In this document: one piece after another, positions 1 through 7,103 of the stretch
Position numbering within the stretch: position 1 is the first letter of the stretch
Layout of the letters: each line of letters starts with the position of its first letter
Assembly: GCF_026015985.1 (NCBI RefSeq)
Contig: NZ_CP110389.1
Span: forward strand, 310,001-374,000
Direction of reading: 5' to 3'
From: Rhodopseudomonas sp. P2A-2r
GTDB lineage: Bacteria; Pseudomonadota; Alphaproteobacteria; Rhizobiales; Xanthobacteraceae
Length of the DNA: 64,000 bases
Made by a program: the position numbers and the translations under genes
The notes under the pieces: generated by a model
What the model was told of the DNA's origin: nothing
Database searches by the model: none
Seen by the model: the letters and a program-made list of their open reading frames with translations, nothing else

Positions 1-401
1 TAGTAGCTGGGATCGCAGGTGGCGAATTCACGCGACCAGTCGAGCGACAGACCCATGGTCTGCAGCTGCTTCTTCATCGAAGCGATATTGTCGTAGGTCC
101 AGGCTTTCGGCGCGACCTTACGTTCGATCGCCGCGTTTTCGGCGGGCAGGCCGAAGGCGTCCCAGCCCATCGGATGCAGCACGTTCTTGCCCTGGGCGCG
201 CTGGAAGCGGGCCACCACGTCGCCCATGGTGTAGTTGCGGACGTGGCCCATGTGGATGCGGCCCGACGGATACGGGAACATTTCGAGCACGTAATATTTC
301 GGCCTGACGTCGTCGTTCTTCGTGGCGAAGATCGCCTTGTCGTCCCACTGGCGTTGCCAGCGCGGCTCGGTCTCGCGGGCGTTGTAGCGTTCACTGGTCA
401 T
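1..401 (-). CDS. leuS: Leucyl-tRNA synthetase, N-terminal part (cut by window edge)
   Basis: Class I aminoacyl-tRNA synthetase that charges tRNA-Leu in the cytoplasm. About 133 N-terminal residues are present. After the start ([10 protein letters not shown]) comes the Rossmann-fold signature, with the HIGH motif seen as HMGH at residues 50-53, preceded by FPYPSG and followed by VRNYTMGDV, all typical of Leu[13 protein letters not shown] also matches the family. The ATG at 399-401 is the only sensible start. The rest of the gene, with the editing domain and KMSKS loop, lies beyond base 1. Identity is firm from these motifs. Confidence 0.96.
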   Translation of the reverse strand, partial: MTSERYNARETEPRWQRQWDDKAIFATKNDDVRPKYYVLEMFPYPSGRIHMGHVRNYTMGDVVARFQRAQGKNVLHPMGWDAFGLPAENAAIERKVAPKAWTYDNIASMKKQLQTMGLSLDWSREFATCDPSY

Positions 402-534
402 CTGGATTCGGCAGTCCGTCCCAAGGCTTAAGGCCGGGGACTAGGCCATGAAAGCCGATGCGGGGTCAATGGTTTGGCGGCGCCGTCGTACCGGGTTCGC
501 TCCGGCGTTGCCCCCGCGCCGCGAACGGCAGGGC

Positions 535-2232
535 TCACCCGGCCAGCGCCACCGAGGTCTCGAACGCCCGGACAAAGCCGTGTTCGACCACGTTGTTGCG
601 GCCGCGCCGCTTGGCTGCGTAGAGCGAGGCGTCGGCAGCCTCAATCAGGTCCTTCGCCCCCGAAAGCCTGGCCGGCACCGCCGATGCCACGCCGATGCTG
701 ACAGTCACGTGCTGATAGGCGCTGGTGGCGTGGGGAATCGCCAGGCTCCAGACCGCAGCCCGCACCATTTCGCCGATGTTCACCGCCCGTGCGGTGTCGG
801 TATTGGGCAGCAGCAGGCAGAATTCCTCGCCGCCGTAGCGGCCGCCAAATCCCGACACCTGGGTCGCGATGGCGCCGAGCGCCTCACCGAGGCGGGCAAG
901 GCAGGCATCGCCCTCGGGATGGCCATAGGTGTCGTTGAACAGCTTGAAATGGTCGACGTCGATCATCAGCAGGGCCAGATCGTCGCCGGACTGCTGGGCC
1001 TTCAGCCATTCGAAATCGAGCCGGCTCTGGAATCCGCGCCGATTGGCGAGGCCGGACAGCATGTCGATGGAGGCGATCACCGTGAGTTGCTCGTTGGTGG
1101 CGCGCAATTCGCGTTCCCGGCCCCGCAACTGGGCGGCCATGCCGTAAAATGCCCGGGCGAGGGGGATGAATTCCGCGGGCAGGCTGGCGCGGGCGACCCG
1201 GGCCGACCAGTCGCCCCGGCCGAAGCGCTTGGCCATGGTCTCCATCAGGTGAATCGGCTGGATGATGAGCCGCTCCGCCACCACCAGCGCGCCCAGCAGG
1301 ACAAACAGACAAACAAAGCCCAGCTGCAGATATGCGGTGCGAATGTCACGGTCGGCCGTTGCCGCCACAATGGACTCGTCGATGCTGACGATCAACCGCG
1401 CACTGCTGCCGGGAAGGGTGGCATAGGACACCGCTTGCTCGCTGCCGTCATCAGCCTTGACGCTGAGCGATCCTGCGATGCGATTGACATTCGCGGTCTT
1501 GGCCATGATGGCGGCCAGAATCTCCGGATCGTCCATCTTGCGCCCGATCTTGCTCGCCTGGTCGGACGGCGCTGCAAGCACGACCCCGGTGCCATCAACC
1601 AGCACCGCCGAGACCCCGGGCCGGCCGCCCAGATTGTTCATCAGCTTGGACATCCAGCTGAGATTGATGGTCGCGATGATCACCGCATCATCGCCATTGT
1701 CCATGCCCGGCGCGAGATAGGCTGCAACCACCGATGGCGCGTTCGTTGTACGGCCAAACAGGTAATCACTTACCACGAAATCGCCGGATGCCAGCGCGCG
1801 CTGGAAGTAGGGGCGGTCGCTGTAGTTAATTCCCTGCTCGACCATTTCGGACCAGGTCGAGCACATCGCCCTGCCGTCCTTGCCTGCCACCGTCAGGCTG
1901 CGAATCCAGGGCATGTCACCGCGCAGGCTGGCGCGCATAATGGCGCAGCTGCGGTTCACCTGGCCCGCGGACGTATAGATAAAGGCCGACGATTTCAGCA
2001 CCGCCTCAACCGAGGAGAGCACTTCGCGTTGGGCGTCGGCGCTGTGTTGGGCCACGCTGGCGAAATCGCGCTTTGCCTGCTCGACCTGACTGGTTCGGAT
2101 CTGGTGAAGCGAACGAATGCGTTCGACCATCAGCGGGCCAACCAGGATCAACGCGAACAGCACCAGCCGCGCACGAATGCCAAGCAGCGCCTTGATTTGC
2201 GCTTTCTTGCGGTTGATACGGATGCGTGACAT
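535..2232 (-). CDS. Membrane-anchored diguanylate cyclase (sensor-HAMP-GGDEF)
   Basis: Predicted to make cyclic di-GMP from two GTP in response to a periplasmic signal. An N-terminal membrane helix (about residues 22-40) is followed by a roughly 250-residue periplasmic sensor region, a second helix (about 297-320), a HAMP segment and a C-terminal GGDEF domain. The active-site motif is GGEEF (about 466-470), and the substrate-binding segment DVDHFKLFNDTYGH is intact, so the enzyme should be active. The usual RxxD inhibitory site just before GGEEF is absent (TQVSGFGGRY), suggesting weak product inhibition. The ATG at 2230-2232, with an AGGGG upstream, is preferred over a TTG nine codons further out. 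It stands alone, divergent from yggS. The signal sensed is unknown. Confidence 0.9.
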   Translation of the reverse strand: MSRIRINRKKAQIKALLGIRARLVLFALILVGPLMVERIRSLHQIRTSQVEQAKRDFASVAQHSADAQREVLSSVEAVLKSSAFIYTSAGQVNRSCAIMRASLRGDMPWIRSLTVAGKDGRAMCSTWSEMVEQGINYSDRPYFQRALASGDFVVSDYLFGRTTNAPSVVAAYLAPGMDNGDDAVIIATINLSWMSKLMNNLGGRPGVSAVLVDGTGVVLAAPSDQASKIGRKMDDPEILAAIMAKTANVNRIAGSLSVKADDGSEQAVSYATLPGSSARLIVSIDESIVAATADRDIRTAYLQLGFVCLFVLLGALVVAERLIIQPIHLMETMAKRFGRGDWSARVARASLPAEFIPLARAFYGMAAQLRGRERELRATNEQLTVIASIDMLSGLANRRGFQSRLDFEWLKAQQSGDDLALLMIDVDHFKLFNDTYGHPEGDACLARLGEALGAIATQVSGFGGRYGGEEFCLLLPNTDTARAVNIGEMVRAAVWSLAIPHATSAYQHVTVSIGVASAVPARLSGAKDLIEAADASLYAAKRRGRNNVVEHGFVRAFETSVALAG

Positions 2233-2358
2233 CGTCGACCCCTGAGCCCCGCGTACCAAAGTAAGGTAAAGAGTTCAAAAAGCCTTTCTCTGATTCGCTA
2301 AAATTGAACCTACCTGCGGAAAGTTCGCGCTTTGGTTGAAATTCATGCGCCGCAGCCC

Positions 2359-3036
2359 ATGTCCTCGTTAACGTCTCCTTCACCACGCGAGGCGCTCGCT
2401 GCGGTCGAATACGACGTGTTCAGGGCCTGCAACGAGGCACGCCGCGAACGCGCGTCGGTGACCGTGATCGCGGTTTCCAAGACCTTCGAAGCCGATGCGA
2501 TTACGCCGGTGATCGAGGCTGGTCAGCGCGTATTCGGCGAGAACCGGGTGCAGGAAGCCAAGGGTAAATGGCCGGCGCTGATCTCCGCGCAACCGGACAT
2601 CAGGCTGCACCTGATAGGGCCGTTGCAATCCAACAAGGCGAAGGAAGCCGTGGCGCTGTTCGATGCAATCCACTCGGTGGATCGCCCCAGCATTTGCGAA
2701 GCCCTCAGCAAGGAAATGGCGCTGCAGAACCGCGCACCGGAACTGTTCGTCCAGCTCAATACTGGCGAAGAGCCGCAGAAAGCCGGCATCGCGCCGAGCG
2801 ACGCCGACGCTTTTATCGCGCGGTGCCGCGACGGCTATGGATTGCAGATCGCCGGGCTGATGTGCATCCCGCCGGTCGACGATGCCCCGGCACCGCATTT
2901 CGCGCTCACGGCCAAGATCGCCGCGCGTAACGGATTGACCGGGCTGTCGATGGGTATGAGCGCCGACTTCGCCATCGCCATCCAGTTCGGCGCAACCCAT
3001 GTGCGGATCGGCTCGGCGATTTTCGGCAAGCGCTAG
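2359..3036 (+). CDS. YggS-family PLP-binding protein
   Basis: Cytosolic pyridoxal-phosphate homeostasis protein (YggS/PROSC), a single-domain alanine-racemase-like TIM barrel. The PLP lysine is K41 in IAVSKTF, and FGENRVQEA, HLIGPLQSNK and GLSMGMSADF are family signatures. At 225 residues it has the usual length. The ATG at 2359 gives the normal N-terminus; an in-frame TTG at 2332 would add nine unusual residues. The stop overlaps by 4 bases the stop of the convergent L,D-transpeptidase, so the two genes share their 3' ends without a terminator between them. Confidence 0.93.
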   Translation: MSSLTSPSPREALAAVEYDVFRACNEARRERASVTVIAVSKTFEADAITPVIEAGQRVFGENRVQEAKGKWPALISAQPDIRLHLIGPLQSNKAKEAVALFDAIHSVDRPSICEALSKEMALQNRAPELFVQLNTGEEPQKAGIAPSDADAFIARCRDGYGLQIAGLMCIPPVDDAPAPHFALTAKIAARNGLTGLSMGMSADFAIAIQFGATHVRIGSAIFGKR

Positions 3037-3599
3037 CGAATATCGATCCGCGTCTTCGGACCGATCCGGGCGAGCAGGCGCAACATCGCCGGCCTGGTCA
3101 TCGAGACGCAGCCGGCGGTGGGGCCGAAATTGTCGCGTGCGAGGTGCAGGAAAACGGCGCTGCCGCGGCCGGCGACGCGCGGCCTTACGTTGTGATCGAT
3201 CTCGATAATGAAGTCATAGAGGTGATCGTCGCGCCGCAGTCGGTCGCCGCCCCCGTTGTCCAGCCGCACCGCCTGGTTGTAGTGCCGGCTGGCCGGATCC
3301 TCGCACCAGCCGTCATAAGGACCGATGGCGCGGACCGGCAGGAAGGTGCGCGGTCGCGGATGCCGGTCGGCCCGCCACCACAGCCGCAGCGGATGAAACG
3401 TGCCACGCGGCGTGGCGCCGTCGCCCTCCCGCTTGTCCGCCTTGATTCCGCCGCGACCCAGCGCCACCGGTATGATCTGCTGATCGGCCACCAGCCAACC
3501 GCGCCGCGGATCCCCGGCCGCGGTGCGGATAATGATCGACGACAACGGGCGATCGCCCAAAATCTTCCGGTAAGTGGTTGAAACTACGAGCTTCCTCAT
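3033..3599 (-). CDS. L,D-transpeptidase catalytic domain protein (YkuD family)
   Basis: Predicted peptidoglycan-modifying enzyme of 188 residues. It carries the YkuD catalytic signature near its C-terminus: H152 in FLHLARDN and C164 in PTAGCVSM. Upstream are GREGDGATPRG-like and GWCEDPASRHYN segments seen in the longer-loop YkuD subgroup. No convincing signal peptide is visible at the N-terminus (MRKLVVSTTY), so export is uncertain. Convergent with yggS, overlapping it by 4 bases. A second, clearly secreted L,D-transpeptidase of a different subgroup lies at 42295-42810. Confidence 0.85.
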   Translation of the reverse strand: MRKLVVSTTYRKILGDRPLSSIIIRTAAGDPRRGWLVADQQIIPVALGRGGIKADKREGDGATPRGTFHPLRLWWRADRHPRPRTFLPVRAIGPYDGWCEDPASRHYNQAVRLDNGGGDRLRRDDHLYDFIIEIDHNVRPRVAGRGSAVFLHLARDNFGPTAGCVSMTRPAMLRLLARIGPKTRIDIR

Positions 3600-3790
3600 G
3601 GGAATCGCAAACTCCGTCTTGCGCCGTTCACCGCAAATGCTCTATTTCGCGCCGCAAATGACATCGCGGCAAGAATGATCCGGATTTTGCGCTAGGATAG
3701 CCGGTGATTTCGGAGCTTGATGCGCTGTTTTGAGTGATTACCTGCATTTCTAGCGAATTCTCGCACCGCCGCCGTCCAAAGGATTCAAGA

Positions 3791-4477
3791 ATGCCCAACG
3801 CTCGCAAGATCCTGATCGTGGACGACGATACCGACCTGCGCGACGCCCTGGTCGAGCAACTGTCGCTGCACGAGGAATTCGAAGCGTCGGCGGTGGATAC
3901 GGGGGCCAAGGGCGCACATGCGGCCAAGACCAATTCGCCCGATCTGGTGCTGATGGATGTCGGTCTGCCCGACACGGATGGTCGTGAAGTCGTGCGTTCG
4001 CTGCGCAAGGGCGGCTTCAAGGCGCCGATCATAATGCTGACCGGGCACGACACCGATTCCGACACCATCCTCGGCCTCGAATCCGGCGCGAATGACTACG
4101 TCGCCAAGCCGTTCCGTTTCGCCGTGCTGCTGGCGCGGATTCGCGCCCAGCTGCGCCAGCACGAAGCCAGCGAGGACGCCGTGTTCACGGTCGGTCCCTA
4201 CAGCTTCCGGCCCGGCTCCAAGATGCTCACCGGAGCCAATGCCAAGAAGGTGCGGCTGACCGAGAAGGAAACCGCGATCCTGCGCTTCCTGTATCGGGCC
4301 GGCCAGTTGCCGGTGTCGCGCGAGACGCTGTTGCAGGAAGTCTGGGGCTACAACTCCGGCGTCACCACCCACACGCTGGAAACCCATATCTATCGGCTGC
4401 GCCAGAAGATCGAGAAGGACGCCGCCAACCCCGAAATCCTGGTGACGGAAGCCGGTGGCTACAAGCTGGTCCCGTGA
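3791..4477 (+). CDS. OmpR/PhoB-family response regulator
   Basis: Two-component transcription factor of 228 residues. The receiver domain has the acidic pocket VDDD (residues 10-13), phospho-acceptor D56 in LMDVGLP and K106 in VAKPF. The C-terminal half is a winged-helix domain (LTEKETAILRFLY, VWGYNSG, THTLETHIYRLRQKIE). The ATG at 3791 directly precedes the first receiver strand; 19 extra residues from an upstream start look spurious. No histidine kinase gene is adjacent. The next gene, 130 bases downstream on the same strand, encodes a cyclic-nucleotide-binding domain and may be cotranscribed. Confidence 0.92.
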   Translation: MPNARKILIVDDDTDLRDALVEQLSLHEEFEASAVDTGAKGAHAAKTNSPDLVLMDVGLPDTDGREVVRSLRKGGFKAPIIMLTGHDTDSDTILGLESGANDYVAKPFRFAVLLARIRAQLRQHEASEDAVFTVGPYSFRPGSKMLTGANAKKVRLTEKETAILRFLYRAGQLPVSRETLLQEVWGYNSGVTTHTLETHIYRLRQKIEKDAANPEILVTEAGGYKLVP

Positions 4478-4606
4478 TACGATTCGGGCGTCGATTCGCT
4501 CATTTTCCCACGAGTCGCATGAACGTCCGCCACGGCGCGCAGGTGCCGGCGGACCGTGCGGCAACGGATCGGCATCCGTTCATGCGTCGCAGTCAACCGG
4601 TCCTGC

Positions 4607-5056
4607 ATGTCGATCGATGATGATGTTGCCCTGCTCGAGCGCGTCCCGACATTGCGCCTGTTGGGCAACGCGGCCTTGCGCGTGCTGGCGATCGGCTCGG
4701 AGCAGCAGGAGTTTTCGCGCGGCTCGGTGCTGTTTCGCCTCGGCGACGAGGCCGATTGCGGTTACGTCGTGCAGCGCGGTTCGTTTCGCGTTAGCCTCGA
4801 TGACGGAAGCGATCACGAGGTAATTGCCGGACCGGGCACGCTGATCGGCGAGCTCGCACTCGTCGTCGCCATGCAGCGGCCATCGACCGCCGTCGCGCTG
4901 GAGTACGCCGTTGTGATCCGCATCGCGCGCAGCATGTTTCAGCGCGTGCTCGACAGCGATCCCGCCGCGGCGCGTCGCCTGCGCGACGAGGTCGCGACCC
5001 GCGTCAGCCAGCTTGCCAGCGATGTCATGCTGGTCGGGTCAAAGCTGAGTTTGTAG
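4607..5056 (+). CDS. Stand-alone cyclic nucleotide-binding domain protein
   Basis: A 149-residue protein consisting almost entirely of a cNMP-binding beta barrel (CRP/FNR-type fold: FSRGSVLFRLGDEAD, YVVQRGSFRVS, GPGTLIGELALV). The C-terminal helix-turn-helix of CRP/FNR regulators is missing, so it probably acts by protein contact rather than by DNA binding. The phosphate-binding cassette (GTLIGELALVVAMQRPSTAVA) resembles the consensus, but ligand specificity cannot be read from it. The ATG at 4607 gives the compact form; upstream starts add a basic, cysteine-containing leader without homology. It follows the response regulator on the same strand, suggesting one signalling unit. Confidence 0.82.
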   Translation: MSIDDDVALLERVPTLRLLGNAALRVLAIGSEQQEFSRGSVLFRLGDEADCGYVVQRGSFRVSLDDGSDHEVIAGPGTLIGELALVVAMQRPSTAVALEYAVVIRIARSMFQRVLDSDPAAARRLRDEVATRVSQLASDVMLVGSKLSL

Positions 5057-5070
5057 TTCGCTGCGCTTTT

Positions 5071-5092
5071 CCTCTCCCGTAAGCGGGAGAGG
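5071..5092. repeat. CCTCTCCCG hairpin between convergent genes
   Basis: Perfect 9-base inverted repeat CCTCTCCCG / CGGGAGAGG with a TAAG loop, in the 50-base gap between the convergent cNMP-binding and xth genes. It may act as a bidirectional terminator although no T-run follows. Near-identical hairpins occur at 5944-5966 and 54872-54897, so it belongs to a dispersed family. Confidence 0.7.
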
Positions 5093-5106
5093 TGAAGTGA
5101 AGCGCA

Positions 5107-5922
5107 CTACAATTCCAGTACCGTCGTCACCGGCACGTGGTCGGACGGCCGTTCCCAGCTGCGCGCATCGCGCGTCACGGTGAAATCGCGGATCATGTCC
5201 TTCATGGCCGACGATACCCAGATGTGATCGAGCCGGCGGCCGCGGTTGGCGGAGGTCCAGTCGGCGGCGCGATAGCTCCACCAGGTGTAGATCTTTTCGG
5301 TCATCGGGATGCGTTCGCGCGCGACGTCGATCCAGCCGCCCTCGCTCTGCACCGCCAGCAACTTCTCGCATTCGATCGGCGTATGCGACACGATCTTGAG
5401 CAACTGCTTGTGCGACCAGACGTCGTGCTCGTGCGGTGCCACGTTGAGGTCCCCGACCAGGATGTGGCGCGCATCGCCGCGTGGATGCAGCGGCTCGCAG
5501 GCTCTCATCTCGTCGAGGAACTGCAGCTTGTGCGCAAACTTCGGATTGAGTTCGGGATCGGGAATATCGCCGCCGGCAGGCACGTAGAAATTATGCAGGA
5601 TCAGCGGGACCGACATGCCCGCTTTCTCGCCGAACGCCACGGAAATGTGACGCGAATCGACATTGTTGCAGAACACCCGGACGTCGCTGGACTCGAACGG
5701 CAGCTTAGAGACGACGGCGACCCCGTGATAACCCTTCTGGCCGTGGATCGCGATGTGCTCGTAGCCGAGCTGCTTCAGTCGCTTCAGCGGAAAGGCATCG
5801 TCGGGCGTCTTGGTTTCCTGCAGGCACAGGACGTCGGGCTGCACCTCCTCGAGAAATTTAGCGACGAGGTCGATGCGCAACCGCACCGAATTGATGTTCC
5901 AGGTGGTCAGTTTGAAGTGCAT
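5107..5922 (-). CDS. xth: Exodeoxyribonuclease III
   Basis: AP endonuclease / 3'-5' exonuclease of base-excision repair, EEP superfamily, 271 residues. Signature blocks are in order: TTWNINSVR (N-terminal metal-site Asn), LCLQETK (metal-binding Glu), a central Tyr/His region, LVGDLNVAPHEHDVW (catalytic Asp/Asn), RRLDHIWVS and the terminal RPSDHVPV (catalytic His). The length matches bacterial XthA. Monocistronic: convergent with the cNMP-binding gene, and separated from lolA by a hairpin repeat. Confidence 0.95.
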   Translation of the reverse strand: MHFKLTTWNINSVRLRIDLVAKFLEEVQPDVLCLQETKTPDDAFPLKRLKQLGYEHIAIHGQKGYHGVAVVSKLPFESSDVRVFCNNVDSRHISVAFGEKAGMSVPLILHNFYVPAGGDIPDPELNPKFAHKLQFLDEMRACEPLHPRGDARHILVGDLNVAPHEHDVWSHKQLLKIVSHTPIECEKLLAVQSEGGWIDVARERIPMTEKIYTWWSYRAADWTSANRGRRLDHIWVSSAMKDMIRDFTVTRDARSWERPSDHVPVTTVLEL

Positions 5923-5943
5923 GGGAAGATCGTTCTCTCACTT

Positions 5944-5966
5944 CCCTCTCCCCTTGCGGGAGAGGG
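5944..5966. repeat. CCCTCTCCC hairpin (dispersed family)
   Basis: 9-base inverted repeat CCCTCTCCC / GGGAGAGGG around a five-base CTTGC loop, lying between xth and lolA. Same family as 5071-5092 and 54872-54897. Confidence 0.7.
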
Positions 5967-6069
5967 TGGATCGACCGCTCTAGCGAAGCTTTGCTTCGCA
6001 CGGGCGGTCGAGACGGGTGAGGAGTACAGCAGGCGCCGAGCCCGGGAAACCCTTATCCGGGTCAGAGAG

Positions 6070-6921
6070 CTAGTTGTTGCCGTTGCCGGTGGGATATTTG
6101 GTGAAGTCGATCTTGAACATGCCGGGATCCGGCTTCTTCGTGGTGTCGAGGTTGTAGATCGCCACCGTGGTGTCATAGCCCTGCGGATCGGTGACGGTCC
6201 ATTGCTTGAGCTGGCCGTCCTTGGTGCCGATCATCAGCATCAGGCGGGAAGTGCCCACCAGCGCATTCTTCTCCTCGATCGTCACCGAGGTGTAGAGATC
6301 GTCGCCGGTGATCGCGACGACATTGGTATCGCGCAGCAGGTCGATGCGGTCGGACAAGAGATAACGCAGCGGGGTCTGCGACAGCGGATAGATGTCCTGC
6401 GTCGCCAGCTTGGTGTCCCGCACCGCCAGCGACGAGCCGTCGGCGATCATGGCGATCGGGGTCGGAGGGTCATATTCGAAGCGCACCTTGCCGGGCTTCT
6501 GGATATAGAAATCGCCCTTGGTCTTGCTGCCGTCGGGCCCCACCTGGACGAAGTTCCCGACCAGCGTGCTGAGCGACGATAGATAGGCGCTGACTTTGGC
6601 GGCCTGGGCCTTCTGGGTGGCGTCGAACGTCGTGAAGATGCTCGCCGGCACGTTGCGGCGCGGATCGGGGATCACCGGATTGGGTGCCGCCGCCGCGGTC
6701 GTACCGGTGTTGATGACCGGCTGTCGCGGCGAGGTCTCGGACGCAGACAGCACGATATTACCGCCGCGCCCCTTGGGCGCCGGCCTCGGTAACGGAATCG
6801 CCTGCGCAAAGGCCGCGGGAACCAGCAGGCCGACGCCAAATGCAACGGCCAGCGCAGCCGCGCCGAAACGCAGCCCATGGAGCGAAAGCCGGTGTCCGGC
6901 GAGATGGGTCGCGCGTCTCAT
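6070..6921 (-). CDS. lolA: LolA-type outer-membrane lipoprotein carrier protein
   Basis: Periplasmic chaperone that receives lipoproteins from LolCDE and delivers them to the outer membrane. The 283-residue product has a signal peptide (GAAALAVAFGVGLLVPAAFAQA), a roughly 60-residue low-complexity linker, then the LolA half-barrel: LVGNFVQVGPDGSKTKGDFYIQ, GKVRFEYDPP, MIADGSSLAVRD and the C-terminal KKPDPGMFKIDF. The ATG at 6919-6921 starts directly before the signal peptide. The frame stays open for about 350 codons upstream, but that part is antisense-frame noise over ftsK. Same strand as ftsK and 182 bases downstream of it, a common pairing in alphaproteobacteria. Confidence 0.9.
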   Translation of the reverse strand: MRRATHLAGHRLSLHGLRFGAAALAVAFGVGLLVPAAFAQAIPLPRPAPKGRGGNIVLSASETSPRQPVINTGTTAAAAPNPVIPDPRRNVPASIFTTFDATQKAQAAKVSAYLSSLSTLVGNFVQVGPDGSKTKGDFYIQKPGKVRFEYDPPTPIAMIADGSSLAVRDTKLATQDIYPLSQTPLRYLLSDRIDLLRDTNVVAITGDDLYTSVTIEEKNALVGTSRLMLMIGTKDGQLKQWTVTDPQGYDTTVAIYNLDTTKKPDPGMFKIDFTKYPTGNGNN

Positions 6922-7103
6922 CAAGGCGTGGTCCTGTTCGGCAACTACGGCGCTTTTTACCGCGTTTCCCGCCCCAGCGGGTAACGCTTTACGCGCGCGG
7001 GACCGCAACACTGCGTCCGCGGTCGCAACGGCTGGCGCTAACCCGGCGCTGTGGCGATTTCGCGTCGCGGCGCGGGGATTGTCGATCTGGGCGATCACCC
7101 TTG

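Noticed and set aside
448..2229. 593-codon open frame on the plus strand opposite the diguanylate cyclase gene
   Set aside because: Composition is Gly/His/Arg/Gln-rich with no motif, and it is fully antisense to a gene with clear GGDEF and HAMP domains. High GC keeps such frames open.
5137..6582. 481-codon plus-strand frame across xth and lolA
   Set aside because: Antisense to two recognised genes and crosses a hairpin repeat; no family features.
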